Origin: Anaerovibrio sp.
GTDB taxonomy: Bacteria > Bacillota > Negativicutes > Selenomonadales > Selenomonadaceae
DNA length: 51,007 nucleotides
Reading direction: 5' to 3'
NCBI GenBank assembly: GCA_017475925.1
Contig: JAFVER010000223.1
Coordinates: 1 to 51,007, forward strand
Shown: positions 26,957 to 37,287 of the stretch, piece by piece
Position numbering within the stretch: position 1 is the stretch's first letter
How the letters are laid out: each line of letters opens with the position of its first letter
The notes under the pieces: model-generated
Database searches by the model: none
What the model was told of the DNA's origin: nothing
The model's input: the letters and a program-made list of their open reading frames with translations, nothing else
Position numbers and translations under genes: made by a program

Positions 26957-29095
26957 TTACCATACAAGGATTCTTTCTTCTTTTGGCAAATACATTTTAG
27001 CCCCTGGTTTTATGCCGTAAGCGTCATAAAATTCATCAAACTGCTGAACACAGAAATTTACCCGCAGATACGGCAGAGGATGGACATCTGTCCTTACCAG
27101 TTCCTCACCATATTTTCGTGTATAAACACAACGCCATAAAGAGGCATAATGGGAAAAGAACTTCTTGTAGTCAAATCCGGGCTTCTTTTTGGCCATGGAC
27201 AGCATACATTTCATACCACCCATATCGGCAATGGCTTCTGTCTTGTTTATCTCACCATTACAGTGTAGTCCTTCGTATACAGTTATATTATTGAAATAAT
27301 CCACCACCCTGGCGGCCTTCTTTTCAAACTCCGCCTTATCCTCTGGGGTCCACCAATTGTTGACATTGCCCCGTTCATCAAACTGAGCTCCATTTGTATC
27401 AAAGCCATGAGTAATCTCATGGGCGATTATCATACCTATACCACCCAGCTTTTCCTCATAGGAAAAATCACTTTGATAAAAAACACCATTTAAAATCCCC
27501 GCCGGAATATTAATGGAATTATCCGTCATTTTATAATTGGCATTTACCGTATATGACGGAGTCCACTCCAGCTCTACCGGCTCATTGATTTTACGTACAA
27601 TCTCTGATATTTCCCATTTCAGCAAGGCCTTATTGACCTCCATGAGATTTTTGCATTTATTTAATTTAATATTTTTCCAGCTCTTTGCTTTGTCAGGCAT
27701 ACAGGCCCGAACAGTGATATTGTCCAGCTTGGCGATTGCCTCTTCTTTCACAGCCGCAGACAAAAAAGGCTCATTGCGTAGCATGGTTTTATAATAACTG
27801 CACACATCACCTATAATGCCTTCAATATCCTTTTTCATCTCCCTACTGCAATAGGCTTCAGCATACAGATTGGATAATGGCCCTGGCAGAACATGCTTTA
27901 CATACTCCACTCCCCTGAACCAATCCGGCGCATTCCCCCTAAAGCCCCTGATTGTCATGTTACGTTCCATGGCGATATCATTGGCAGCTGAATTTAGCAG
28001 CTCCAAATTTTCCAGCATCCGATAGGCTATAAGGGTGTCCTTCATTTCCTGCAAATGGGCTTCGTTGTAGTATTCAGCCACCGCCCTGATATATTCTATG
28101 TTGGGTACCGTAAAACGCTGGGCTTTGCTGAGACCGTACTTATCCAAAAGGGCAACTATAGGATAACGTCCTGCCATTTCTGCCAGCTGGGCTAATGTCA
28201 CAGGATTATTTACGCGCTTTACATAATCCGTCTTTGACATTTCCTCCTGGGTATGAATTTTCCCGGCCAAGGCGTACTCCAGCCGATACATGGCATCAAC
28301 CTTTTGCTTAACACTGCTTTCATCATACCGGAGTAACAGTAGCATTTTCTTTGCAGCGGTATCATTGGCTTTTTTGGTTCTTTTGCCCAAGGCAGTAAGC
28401 TTTTGGTATTCCGCCGAATCCCCTAAGGTCAGTCCCATAGGATTTATACTGATAACATATCTGGAAGAATCGTTTAAATCAGTCTCCATATTGGGCTCTA
28501 TCAAACCGCTGGCCGGAACCTCCTCGCCAATAAGATATTTGTCCATATCCTCCAGAGTTTGAATGGCCTCTATGGCATCCACCTCAGCCTTTAGTGGAGC
28601 CAGCCCTATCTTATCCCGCCGATTCCAGTTTTTTACCATATCGTAGACCTTTTGACAAATACTGCTGTCGTGGGAAATGTAGCTCCTGTCCTCCAAAAGC
28701 CGAGCCAGCTTTATATTTACATCACCATTTACATCATCAAAAACATCATAGCGGGATTTTATGCCCTGAGAATCAACCTCCACCAGCCAATCATGGTTAC
28801 TGGCTGCATAAAAATTGTCCTCCAGTGGAAAAGTCGGTCGCTGGTGCTTTGTATCTATTACACTTACATCCATCCAGGGATTTCCGCCAGCAGCCAATGG
28901 TGTTGTTACGCCAATATACCGTTGAGACGTTTCCTCATCGTAATCATCACCAAAAAGCTCATCAGCAGTTTCCACTGATACCAGCGGATATTTTGACCCT
29001 TCATTGACCGGGGCGGCATTACCATCAACCGCCACTAACAGCAGCGTCGCTGCTATCACTGCCAAACACTTTAACCTAAACCTCAAAAATGACAT
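26957..29095 (-). CDS. M13 family zinc metallopeptidase (neprilysin/PepO-like)
   Basis: 712 aa from the ATG at 29095 (GAGG 7 nt upstream); the TTG at 29119 reads through the ribosome-binding site and is not used. It has a signal peptide (cleaved near DGNAAP), then the M13 N-terminal helical domain. The catalytic motif is IIAHEITHGFD (HExxH) with the third zinc ligand in NKTEAIADMGG (ExxxD), replacing the more usual ENIAD. The C-terminus RTDVHPLPYLRVN with FYDAYGIKPG is the standard substrate-binding part. It is an exported oligopeptidase. Divergent from the EamA gene. Confidence 0.93.
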   Translation of the reverse strand: MSFLRFRLKCLAVIAATLLLVAVDGNAAPVNEGSKYPLVSVETADELFGDDYDEETSQRYIGVTTPLAAGGNPWMDVSVIDTKHQRPTFPLEDNFYAASNHDWLVEVDSQGIKSRYDVFDDVNGDVNIKLARLLEDRSYISHDSSICQKVYDMVKNWNRRDKIGLAPLKAEVDAIEAIQTLEDMDKYLIGEEVPASGLIEPNMETDLNDSSRYVISINPMGLTLGDSAEYQKLTALGKRTKKANDTAAKKMLLLLRYDESSVKQKVDAMYRLEYALAGKIHTQEEMSKTDYVKRVNNPVTLAQLAEMAGRYPIVALLDKYGLSKAQRFTVPNIEYIRAVAEYYNEAHLQEMKDTLIAYRMLENLELLNSAANDIAMERNMTIRGFRGNAPDWFRGVEYVKHVLPGPLSNLYAEAYCSREMKKDIEGIIGDVCSYYKTMLRNEPFLSAAVKEEAIAKLDNITVRACMPDKAKSWKNIKLNKCKNLMEVNKALLKWEISEIVRKINEPVELEWTPSYTVNANYKMTDNSINIPAGILNGVFYQSDFSYEEKLGGIGMIIAHEITHGFDTNGAQFDERGNVNNWWTPEDKAEFEKKAARVVDYFNNITVYEGLHCNGEINKTEAIADMGGMKCMLSMAKKKPGFDYKKFFSHYASLWRCVYTRKYGEELVRTDVHPLPYLRVNFCVQQFDEFYDAYGIKPGAKMYLPKEERILVW

Positions 29096-29229
29096 ATTAT
29101 ACCTCGCACTTAATCTCAAACAATTTATATGATAATATTAAAACATTCATCAATGAAAAAAAAGTGGAGTTTAACAATTTCTTTCATATATAATAATCAC
29201 ATGATTTAAAAGACGAGGTAATATATCAA

Positions 29230-30099
29230 ATGAACAAAGATATGGCAAAATCCTATTTAATGGTCATAGCAGCTATGCTTATATGGGGCTCCAGCGGGGT
29301 ACTGCGCCGTAATATTCCTGTATCATCTGAGTTTCTGGCATTCATCCGGGGAATTTTAGGTGGCCTATTTATGCTGACAATAATTCTGTACAACAAAAAC
29401 ACCGGCCTAAGTAAGATTCCTGCTAAGGTAGTTGGAACACTACTGGTAACCGGTGCCATGTATGGTTTAAATTGGATATTCTTCTTTGAGGCAATCAACT
29501 ACACCACTGTTCCAGTAGCTACCCTGTGTTATTACATGCAGCCAACCATTGTAATACTGCTGTCACCTTTGTTGCTGAAGGAAAGACTTACTGTAAAAAA
29601 AATTATAGTTGTTATCCTTACCGCCACTGGTATGGTATTGATTTCCGGTATTACTGAAAACAGCTCACTGGGAGAAAATCAGCTAAAAGGAATATTATTT
29701 GGATTATCAGCCGGATTTCTGTATGCTCTCAACGCAATTTTAAATAAGCGTATAAGTCAGATTGATACATATCACAAAACCTTTATTCAACTCATTGGAG
29801 CTACAATAATAATGCTCCCCTATCCGCTTCTCACCAATGATTTTTTTCCAACAGAAATCAATATACACATCGGACTGTTGATTTTTATTTTGGGAACAGT
29901 TTATACCGGCGTTGCCTTTGCCCTGTATTTTGCAAGCATGAAAAAGCTATCAGCTTCATCGGTTGCCATCTGTAGTTATATCGACCCTATAAGCGCACTG
30001 TTTTTATCTGCATTACTTTTGGGAGAAACCCTGACAATAACCGGTATTGCCGGAGCAATTTTGATAATCGGTACCGCATTAATCAGTGAAATAAAATAA
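29230..30099 (+). CDS. EamA/DMT family transporter
   Basis: A 289-aa inner-membrane protein with ten predicted helices in two EamA repeats. The first repeat begins MVIAAMLIWGSSGVLRRNIP and the second GILFGLSAGFLYALNAIL. The family exports amino acids and other metabolites or imports some. The substrate cannot be told from sequence. GACGAGG precedes the ATG. It is a single gene, divergent from the M13 peptidase. Confidence 0.9.
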   Translation: MNKDMAKSYLMVIAAMLIWGSSGVLRRNIPVSSEFLAFIRGILGGLFMLTIILYNKNTGLSKIPAKVVGTLLVTGAMYGLNWIFFFEAINYTTVPVATLCYYMQPTIVILLSPLLLKERLTVKKIIVVILTATGMVLISGITENSSLGENQLKGILFGLSAGFLYALNAILNKRISQIDTYHKTFIQLIGATIIMLPYPLLTNDFFPTEINIHIGLLIFILGTVYTGVAFALYFASMKKLSASSVAICSYIDPISALFLSALLLGETLTITGIAGAILIIGTALISEIK

Positions 30100-30145
30100 C
30101 CTCTGCCCACACAACTACCATATACGATATTTTATCTGCAAAAAC

Positions 30146-30228
30146 TCAAGCTTCCCACATAGAAAAATTTTAAAAAGCCAGGTGTATTATCTAAGCCTAG
30201 TATACACAAACAGTGTACGGAAGTTTGA
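30146..30228. mobile_element. Short copy of the CAAACTTCCCACAT element
   Basis: TCAAGCTTCCCACATAG at 30146-30162 and GGAAGTTTGA at 30219-30228 are inverted ends with one mismatch. The interior carries the GTATACAC...GTGTAC motif also seen in the copy at 7837. It ends 4 nt from the stop codon of the chemoreceptor at 30233, as the 7837 copy does beside rpn. Confidence 0.6.
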
Positions 30229-30232
30229 ATTA

Positions 30233-32236
30233 TTACACTAAAAATCGTTCCACAGCTTTTTGCATACCATTTGCCAAACCAGCCAGACGTTCACTGGCCT
30301 GGGCTATTTCGGTAATGGCTGCTGACTGCTCCTCAGCAGAAGCCGAAACATTGCGTGCTTCATCCATAGAGCATTCTGCCTGAGCATTTGCCCCTTCGAC
30401 CGAATCAGCAATTTTATGACTGGCATTTGCCAGTTCCTTTATTGCTGACGCAATATTCCCCATACGTTCATTAAGCTCAGTAACACGATGAGAAATCTCC
30501 TGAAACTCTCGTCCAGCCATATCCACCGCTGTAACACTTTCTTGTACATTCTTTTGTGATTCTTCAATGGATAATACTACATTTTTTATATCCCTACCAT
30601 TTTGCTGAATTAGCCCTGCTATCTGACCGGCTGCCTCATCTGATTGCTCAGCCAACTTGCGTACCTCATCAGCCACCACAGCAAAACCTCGTCCGTGTGC
30701 ACCAGCTCTAGCTGCTTCGATAGCTGCATTCAATGCCAACAGATTCGTCTGACCGGCAATACCAGATATCAGCTCAACTATCTTAGCTATTTTCTGTGAG
30801 CTTTCCTCCAAGGCCCCTGATGTCTCATGCGCCACCTTTGAGGTTTCAAACATTGCCTGAATTTTATCCACAATATCATTGATAATACGATTACCCTTTT
30901 CAGTTGCTGCTGCCGCATCCATAGCTGACTTTTGCGTTGTTGCTATATTTTGGGTCACATCATCAATATGCCCAACTACCTGGTCACTGAGGGCAGAAAT
31001 TTCATTGAAATTCTTCACCTGTCCTTCCATCTGCTCACCAACTACCGTTATGGATTTTGCTACTACAGTAGAAGCCTGGGCTGATTGTGAGGTAATTTCA
31101 TTAAAGCGACCGCTGGCCTCTACCAGTTCATCCGCCGAGTTTCTGACATTCTTTATAACATCCCGTAAATGTCGCTTCATCTGTATGTAGCGATAAAGAA
31201 GACGATCAATTTCATCACCATCAAATGACACCTCCTGCTCTTCGCTACCCCCCCGCAAATCACCATCAGAAATCCTGGTAGCCATTGCTTCCAAATTTTC
31301 CAACCGGCCAACAATAAAGTTAGTGACCCAAATAACTAGTCCCACCAGTACAAGTATTCCAAACAGACAGGATATCACGTAAATCCAGCCCAAAGTGTAT
31401 ACCGGCGCCATCATTTCATCAACTGGAACAAATACAATAAATGTCATTCCCGTATTACCTATTGGGTTTGCCGCCAGCAAAAAATCACTATCACCAATTT
31501 TCTCCTGTTTTATTACATTTGCTTCTGTCAACAGCTCATCACTAACAGCTGCTAAAGCTCCCCCCTCGATATCTGACAGCCGATCTTTAAGACTTGCATC
31601 AGGATAATAAATCAGACTGCCATCCTTTGCAACAATTGCTGCATAACCGTTCGAGCCAATCTTAAAATCCTGTGCAACCTTGCGAATGCTTTCCACATCC
31701 AAAGTTATACCTGCCACGCCTATGGTCTGCCCATCCCGTACAATTTTATGTACTACACCGGCTGCAAGCTTGCCGGTTTTGGATTCATTGTATATCGGAG
31801 TATAGGCTACGCCATTCGCTTCAACGGCTGTCCTGTACCACGTTCTGGTTGTGGGATTATATCCTGCCGCTTTTTCCTTTTCAGTAACTCCCTGGGAGTC
31901 AGCTGCCGTAAGGTTGGCATACCCAGTATACGCAGACTGTACACCAGGCGTTGCAGCCTTTACACTTTTCAAAAAAGCAATTTCTGCCTGTTGATCAATG
32001 CCGGAAGTACCCAGGTATTGTGCTGTAAGCACTGCAGCCTCTTCCTTTGGCTTCAGCTGATTATATATCTGAGCACTACTACTCGATGCCGCATAACCTA
32101 AGGTATCCATAATTTGACTCTCTAGCATGTATTCCGAACGATTATAAGAATGTATATTTACCCCACCCCATATTAATAAAATAGGTATAATAAGGACCAT
32201 AAGCATTCGCGCCTTTAAACTTTTTCCACGTGGCAT
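30233..32236 (-). CDS. Methyl-accepting chemotaxis protein
   Basis: 667 aa. First membrane helix at residues 9-27 ([20 protein letters not shown]), then a dCache-type sensor (about 30-280, with a typical [18 protein letters not shown] and [20 protein letters not shown]). A second helix ([20 protein letters not shown]), HAMP (about 305-360) and the signalling domain follow, with tip [20 protein letters not shown]. It is intact, unlike the receptor at 23528. GAGGAGG precedes the ATG. The signalling domain length class and ligand were not determined. No che genes are nearby. Confidence 0.93.
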   Translation of the reverse strand: MPRGKSLKARMLMVLIIPILLIWGGVNIHSYNRSEYMLESQIMDTLGYAASSSSAQIYNQLKPKEEAAVLTAQYLGTSGIDQQAEIAFLKSVKAATPGVQSAYTGYANLTAADSQGVTEKEKAAGYNPTTRTWYRTAVEANGVAYTPIYNESKTGKLAAGVVHKIVRDGQTIGVAGITLDVESIRKVAQDFKIGSNGYAAIVAKDGSLIYYPDASLKDRLSDIEGGALAAVSDELLTEANVIKQEKIGDSDFLLAANPIGNTGMTFIVFVPVDEMMAPVYTLGWIYVISCLFGILVLVGLVIWVTNFIVGRLENLEAMATRISDGDLRGGSEEQEVSFDGDEIDRLLYRYIQMKRHLRDVIKNVRNSADELVEASGRFNEITSQSAQASTVVAKSITVVGEQMEGQVKNFNEISALSDQVVGHIDDVTQNIATTQKSAMDAAAATEKGNRIINDIVDKIQAMFETSKVAHETSGALEESSQKIAKIVELISGIAGQTNLLALNAAIEAARAGAHGRGFAVVADEVRKLAEQSDEAAGQIAGLIQQNGRDIKNVVLSIEESQKNVQESVTAVDMAGREFQEISHRVTELNERMGNIASAIKELANASHKIADSVEGANAQAECSMDEARNVSASAEEQSAAITEIAQASERLAGLANGMQKAVERFLV

Positions 32237-32327
32237 AAAACTTCCTCCTCAACGTTACCTCTAAACAAGAAATAGGAGCTGCGTAAAATCGCAACCCCTA
32301 TTCCCAAAGTTTAGCAGGGTATTATTA

Positions 32328-32395
32328 GTGAAATGCGACTCATTCAGTGGTAGCTGTAAATCTCCACTGAATTTAGTCGAATAAAGCCTAATCTT
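32328..32395 (+). repeat. Degenerate hairpin-module copy
   Basis: AATGCGACTCATTCAGTGG and CCACTGAATTTAGTCGAATA match the first hairpin and the following box of the module. GTTTAGCAGGGT at 32309-32320 resembles a module 3' end just before it. The rest of 32396-32636 is AT-rich, with nothing I can support. Confidence 0.6.
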
Positions 32396-32636
32396 GCAGA
32401 CATATCCAAAAAGTCAAAGCCCTTTGAGTAGTATGTCCTATAGGAAAATGTCATTTAAGACATTAATCCACCATGATTCACTCAACTAATAAGGTGTCGC
32501 TTGAATTTCAAAATACATCTCTTTTGTCAACTCCATTTTATATATTATGCTAATATTTTACAATACTTTTATACCAATATGCCAACTTTTCCAATATTTT
32601 TGATTTATTTCGCAAGAAATTATAGTATAATTTAAA

Positions 32637-33450
32637 TCACCAGGTTTTGCCAGCCAAGAACCATATTCTTTGAGGGCTCCTGGCATCATTGCTGGCGTTT
32701 TCAGTCAGACCGATTCGCCGGGCATAGTCCAGCTTCATAAAATAGTGGTCAGGATGCTGATAGGTTACACCTATGCCCCAGCCCTTAAGAGTCTGTCCAC
32801 CATATCGGCCGTCCGCAGCCAAATTCACATGGCCCATGTCATAGTATGCCCGAAGCATTACCCCAGGCAATACCGTTTTATAATGCAGCTCCAAGGAGCT
32901 TAGATAGCCTTCGTCACCGGCACCCTCGCCGGAAGGGTATGCTCTTACCCCACGGGCCCCACCAAGATAAAGCTGCTCAGAGCTGTCAAGGTTTCGACTA
33001 GCCTTTTGTCCTTGGAATTTAACCAGCAAATCAAGCCTTGAACTAAGGCGCTGCAAAGCAGTTACATCCAACACTCCCTTGGTGAAGTTTCCCAGGGTAT
33101 TCCTGTTTCGGCCAACAACATCTCCCCACTGAGAATCAGAGGCCACATCGCCTATATAACAGGTCAGATTGTAATGAACCGAGGTACCGCTTGTATTACG
33201 CCACAATCCATCCAACCCGGCATTAAATGAATGACTGTGCTTTTTAATGCTTACATTGTTGGAACGCATTTCATCCGTTAGAGTACGGTAATTATACCCA
33301 TATTTTACTGAAAGACTGCTGCCTACTGTACGCCATAAGGGGGTAGTGCCATATAGACTAAGAGTGTTGGCCACGCCCCTGGCATCCAGCCGAGCAAACA
33401 CACTGCCCAGCTGATAATCCATTCGACTGAACCGGATACCTGCTGTAATT
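32637..33450 (-). pseudogene. C-terminal barrel of a TpsB (ShlB/FhaC) outer-membrane transporter
   Basis: From GIRFSRMDYQLG onward about 265 residues match the beta-barrel end of Omp85-family TpsB transporters. They include the loop-6 signature in YLGGARGVRAYPSGEG (VRGY/F-type) and the C-terminal strand ending WFLAGKTW with an aromatic last residue. The two-helix plug, POTRA domains and first strands are missing. Upstream it joins directly, out of frame, to a TpsA N-terminus. The ATG at 33422 is internal to a strand and has no ribosome-binding site or signal peptide, so no barrel could be exported from it. Confidence 0.8.
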
Positions 33451-33681
33451 CACCACTTCCCCATCAGCAATAGAAAAGCTGTCCCAGGCAATAACATTAT
33501 TGGCAGCTGAACCGGTAATAGACATATTGGTTCCTGCCACATCTATAGACGCCGTGCTGCTTACCCCTCCACCGGGCAAAGCCATGGCCAGGGGTAAAAA
33601 TGCCCCCAGACTGCCAGCGATTATGCCGGCCTGTATCGCCCTTATCATAGATTTTGATATGTTTTTATGTGTTTTGCTCAT
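33440..33681 (-). pseudogene. N-terminus of a TpsA (filamentous haemagglutinin-like) exoprotein
   Basis: AGGTTTAAGG-type ribosome-binding site, then an extended signal peptide (MSKTHKNISKSMIRAIQAGI to LPLAMALP) and the start of the TPS secretion domain: NMSITGSAANNVIAWDSFSI, then GEVVNY. About 80 residues are native; after NYSR the frame enters the tpsB sequence in the wrong frame and stops. TpsA proteins are normally thousands of residues. One deletion therefore removed almost all of tpsA and about the first half of tpsB. Confidence 0.8.
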
Positions 33682-33723
33682 ACCTTAAACCTCCATGTAT
33701 CAATTCCAAATTACGAATTAATA

Positions 33724-34968
33724 TCATATCCTCCACAGGAAATTCAGCTCATCCAACACCAGCTCAGAGGTCTGCTCCGGCATAAGCAATGTCCCATCGG
33801 CAAAATGCTCAAATTCCCGCAGGCCAACCTTTTCCAATAGCTCCTTTACCTCTCCGTAGTTTGACCAAAATATCAGATAATAATAGTCAGCAATTGAATA
33901 AAGCAACGGAACCTTACCACCGGGAGTCAAAGTGACAAACTTCTCATCCTCACCTAATGCAAAATCCTCCCGCAATCTGGCCTCGTCCCCAGCCAAACCC
34001 ATAATCACACGTTTTTTTTGATGACTAAAATTAGCGATTTGTCGTACCTTAGCCAGTCTTTTTCTGGACTGGGTCATGGTATAGGCTCTGGCAATATGAC
34101 AGGCTGTGTAAAGAAGGCTCTCATCTATCCACGGGGTCTTTAGCAAATAACTGATAAACAGCTTGTAGCAGCTATCACTTGGGTTTAGCCCATAGCTACG
34201 GCCCACATAGTGATAAATCCCTCTTTCCAGCCGATTTTCCCCAAAGGCCCTTGCCCAAATCACCCTTATATTGTAGTTCCACGGCAAATGACGAAAGCTT
34301 TTGGAAAAAAACGCAATCAAAATATCATTGTCATAAAAATCCCACTGACCATCATTGGCGGCCAAAAACCGCAATCCTCTCAGCAGAAGGTTTTCATCCT
34401 GACGAAGAATTTTTAAATCCAGCAGCAGCACCCCGGCATTAAACACTGTCTTGACTGTAGCCAGTCCCTTTCTATATAGAAAAGAATTATTCTCCTTGAT
34501 TTCACCTGCCTTGCCAAAATGCTCCAGCACCGCCCAGTCCGATACTGCCGCCAGGCCGGCCGGGCCAGCTTCTTCCTGCCATACATTATCAATATCCACA
34601 TTGACAATAGTATCAGCATCAAGAAAAATAACCCGCTCCACCAGGTCCGGCAGTACCTCGGCTATTGCCAGTCTATACATATTGACCTGGGTATATCGCT
34701 GGGAGGATAATCCAATCGGGAAAATTTCCTTTCCCTGGGCTATTGTATCCTCAATCAGCTTTGGCACCTCATAGAAAAGTATTTTTTGGTCATATTGCAG
34801 TACCAGTCTCTCAAACCGACGTTTATTATCCTCAGAAAGACTTCCATCGTGTAACAAATGCACTGTTACCGGCTTAGAGGTATTTTCAAAAATCGAACAG
34901 ATGGATGCCCCCACAAACTTACTGTAGACTCCCCTTTCATCTGAAATCGCATAACAGACATTAATCAT
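33724..34968 (-). CDS. Glycosyltransferase family 8 protein
   Basis: 414 aa from the ATG at 34968, 7 nt after GGAGG; the ATG at 34971 is close by and possible. GT8 retaining galactosyl/glucosyltransferase fold: INVCYAISDERGVYSKFVGA at the start, the metal-binding DxD in RVIFLDADTIVNVD, then the TVFNAGVLLLDL motif and the YNDNDILIAFF-like DFYDNDILIAFF. The C-terminal 130 residues are not family-typical. It is downstream of the LytTR regulator (30-nt gap) and upstream of the broken tpsA, so it might once have modified the adhesin or surface polysaccharide. Confidence 0.85.
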   Translation of the reverse strand: MINVCYAISDERGVYSKFVGASICSIFENTSKPVTVHLLHDGSLSEDNKRRFERLVLQYDQKILFYEVPKLIEDTIAQGKEIFPIGLSSQRYTQVNMYRLAIAEVLPDLVERVIFLDADTIVNVDIDNVWQEEAGPAGLAAVSDWAVLEHFGKAGEIKENNSFLYRKGLATVKTVFNAGVLLLDLKILRQDENLLLRGLRFLAANDGQWDFYDNDILIAFFSKSFRHLPWNYNIRVIWARAFGENRLERGIYHYVGRSYGLNPSDSCYKLFISYLLKTPWIDESLLYTACHIARAYTMTQSRKRLAKVRQIANFSHQKKRVIMGLAGDEARLREDFALGEDEKFVTLTPGGKVPLLYSIADYYYLIFWSNYGEVKELLEKVGLREFEHFADGTLLMPEQTSELVLDELNFLWRI

Positions 34969-34998
34969 CATGTCCCCTCCCCCCATATTCTATATAAT

Positions 34999-35727
34999 CT
35001 ACCGATGAACCAGATAACGCATGTATGTTGCTTTGACCTCCTTTTGTCGTCGCCTGCTTATAGGCACCCGGCTGCCCTCCTTCATGATAAAATCATCGGT
35101 ATCCATTCTCTTTATGTAATCCATATTCACACTGATTCGATGATGACATTCGATAAAGTTTTCGGTTTCAGCTAACAGCTCCTGAAAGCTTGTATATGAA
35201 TCATCCATCTCTACCTCCATATGCAGAAGATGCAACGACAGCTTGTGGCGGTCGTTAATATCCACATAGACGATTTTTTTCAAAGGTATGTTTACCTCGT
35301 TACCATTTATTACCGCAGTAATGCATCTGTTTTCACTTATAAGCTCCGAGAAAATATGCTCCATAGTGCTGAAAAATTCCTCCAAATGCTCCTCTAACGG
35401 CTTCAAAAGATAGCCTGTCGCAAACACCCGATAACCTTCCATCAGATAATCCTGACTGGTTGTCAAAAATACAATAGGCACCCGTTCGTCCTGCCGCCTA
35501 ATTACCTCCGCTGCCTCCATGCCAGTCATGTCTACCATAAATATATCCAATATTAATAAATCATATTTGCCAGGATAAAAGTTACTCAGCAAATCCTCTG
35601 CACAGGAAAACTCATCAAAAATTACGTCCTTTACAATCTCCGGGTATGACTGATTTATGTACTGTTGCAGCTGGGCAATCACCGCCTGGCGGTCTTTTTC
35701 CAGATCATCAGCAATAGCTATGTTCAT
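34999..35727 (-). CDS. LytTR-type response regulator
   Basis: 242 aa from the ATG at 35727, with GGAGGGGGAG just upstream; the longer frame lacks one. The receiver domain starts MNIAIADDLEKDRQAV (acidic pair), with the phosphoacceptor Asp in DLLILDIFMVDMTGMEAAEV, the Thr in VFLTTSQDY and the Lys in GYLLKPLEE. The C-terminal LytTR DNA-binding domain runs from about 140 to 240 (ECHHRISVNMDYIKRM, then GSRVPISRRRQKEV). LytTR domains bind direct repeats about 21 bp apart. A matching pair lies in the divergent promoter region at 35819-35848. It is divergent from the two kinase genes. Confidence 0.93.
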   Translation of the reverse strand: MNIAIADDLEKDRQAVIAQLQQYINQSYPEIVKDVIFDEFSCAEDLLSNFYPGKYDLLILDIFMVDMTGMEAAEVIRRQDERVPIVFLTTSQDYLMEGYRVFATGYLLKPLEEHLEEFFSTMEHIFSELISENRCITAVINGNEVNIPLKKIVYVDINDRHKLSLHLLHMEVEMDDSYTSFQELLAETENFIECHHRISVNMDYIKRMDTDDFIMKEGSRVPISRRRQKEVKATYMRYLVHR

Positions 35728-35818
35728 TGTTCTCCCCCCTCCATATATATTACGCACCAACAATCCATCTAAGCTTGTCTTAGAAATAACACATAAACAC
35801 ATAAAACACAATATCAAA

Positions 35819-35848
35819 TCAAAAAGTGGTCGATTTTTTCAAAAAGTG
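35819..35848. promoter_or_regulatory. Direct repeat pair, candidate LytTR operator
   Basis: TCAAAAAGTG occurs at 35819-35828 and again at 35839-35848, a 20-bp period, i.e. the same DNA face. This is the geometry of LytTR regulator sites (two short direct repeats, about two turns apart). It lies in the 207-bp gap between the regulator and the kinase genes. Confidence 0.6.
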
Positions 35849-35870
35849 TTAAAAAAATGGCAATGAACTA

Positions 35871-35899
35871 CTTTAAAAATTCAAAAAAATTCTTATAAT
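35871..35899 (+). promoter_or_regulatory. Promoter of the kinase genes
   Basis: A consensus TATAAT at 35894-35899 has only a poor -35 (CTTTAA, 35871-35876) at 17 bp. The direct repeats end 22 bp upstream. A strong -10 with a weak -35 next to the operator suggests activation. Confidence 0.6.
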
Positions 35900-35934
35900 T
35901 TAAAATATGATAATAAATTGAAGGATGTCTAACT

Positions 35935-37287
35935 ATGGTTATGTCAATTGAATGTGCTTTATTGGTTTCACTCATTCAGCTGGCCGGGGTTTATACTCGC
36001 TATATTCCGTTTAGTGCCCAGCTAAGAAGTACAGAAAATGAGTGCAGCACAATTACACATAAAATAAAAGTCTTTTTGTTAAAATTGATTGGTGTCAGCA
36101 TTTTGTCCGTTCTCTGTTACTTCCTGATTTTTCAGTATTACGGTATAACGGCTACCACCTATAAGGCCATGCTTTTATTAGGCTGGATTCCCTATCAGCT
36201 TGTATTTGTCTATACCCTTCCCGGACAGGGCATGAATCATTTATTTGTCTTTAGCCTATCCGCTGTATGGACCTTTATTATCCATAGTATCAGCTGCATT
36301 ATACTGGCAATCTGGTTTATAGATATGCATGAGGCCTTTGTTCTTTGTATAGAGGCTATACTTTATCTGATAATTTATATTCTGACTTTGCCTCTGGCCA
36401 GGCATTATTTTGCCGATAGCCTTACTGTATTTGGCCACATCAACCGTCCTGCGGTGCGACTTTATTTTGCTTTTTTACCCTTGGTTATGACTATCGGCTA
36501 TATGATTATGATAAGTGATGGAATCCTTTGGCATACCTGGGAAGAACGCTTGGCACGATTACTTTTGCCAATAGCCTTTTTTCTTACCTATCATTACATA
36601 ATCGGTACAGCAAATCACGTACACGAGCAAGCCTTACTGCTACACAATAACACCATCATGAAGCAGGAGCTTGCATATATGGAGGAAGCTAAACTGTTAT
36701 CCACGGAGTATCGTGAAAAGCTAAAAAGGCAGCTTAATGAGCTGACGGACACCTATGAGGACCTGCAGCAGCTTTTGCAGAACAATGATATTAAGGCAGC
36801 TCAGGTATTTATCGCCCAGCAGGAACAAAAGCTGTCAGCCACTGCCATTGTTCCCTACACTGACTGTGCCATAGTAAATGCCGCCATATCCATTTATCTT
36901 CACCGCTGCCAGTTGGCCGGTATAGGTATAATTCAAAAAATAAATCTTCCACCACAGATGAACACCGATGAAAACGATTTGGCCGTTTTATTGGCAAATC
37001 TTTTGGAAAATTCCTTATTGGCCACAGCCAGTGACGGCCACAGAGGTCAAATTACAATGATACTTCAACACAACGGTACCCAATGTGTATTGGAAATCGC
37101 CAACACCTTCCATGGTGACCTGCAGCTGGGTGATGATGGGCTGCCAAAAACTAACCACCACGGTCACGGTATTGGTATGCTGTCACTGAAAAATTTCCTG
37201 AAAAAATATGACGGATACGCTGATTTTTGCTGTGAAAATGGCTGGGTCCGGCTGAATATGTATTGGGAGGATAGAGCGATATGCTGA
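35935..37287 (+). CDS. GHKL sensor protein with ATPase domain but no phosphoacceptor histidine
   Basis: 450 aa. About six to seven membrane helices (residues 1-225), then a coiled region, a DHp-like segment and an AgrC-type HATPase_c_5 domain with the N box LLANLLENSLLA and the end motif HGHGIGMLSLKNF. In the DHp position, where the next gene reads LRHDLRHHYRLLYTLLKNGD, this one reads QLNELTDTYEDLQQLLQNND, so the phosphoacceptor His is Asn and the HD-RHH cluster is gone. It may bind ATP and phosphorylate a partner in trans. AAGGA precedes the ATG. It overlaps the next gene by 7 nt. Confidence 0.85.
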   Translation: MVMSIECALLVSLIQLAGVYTRYIPFSAQLRSTENECSTITHKIKVFLLKLIGVSILSVLCYFLIFQYYGITATTYKAMLLLGWIPYQLVFVYTLPGQGMNHLFVFSLSAVWTFIIHSISCIILAIWFIDMHEAFVLCIEAILYLIIYILTLPLARHYFADSLTVFGHINRPAVRLYFAFLPLVMTIGYMIMISDGILWHTWEERLARLLLPIAFFLTYHYIIGTANHVHEQALLLHNNTIMKQELAYMEEAKLLSTEYREKLKRQLNELTDTYEDLQQLLQNNDIKAAQVFIAQQEQKLSATAIVPYTDCAIVNAAISIYLHRCQLAGIGIIQKINLPPQMNTDENDLAVLLANLLENSLLATASDGHRGQITMILQHNGTQCVLEIANTFHGDLQLGDDGLPKTNHHGHGIGMLSLKNFLKKYDGYADFCCENGWVRLNMYWEDRAIC

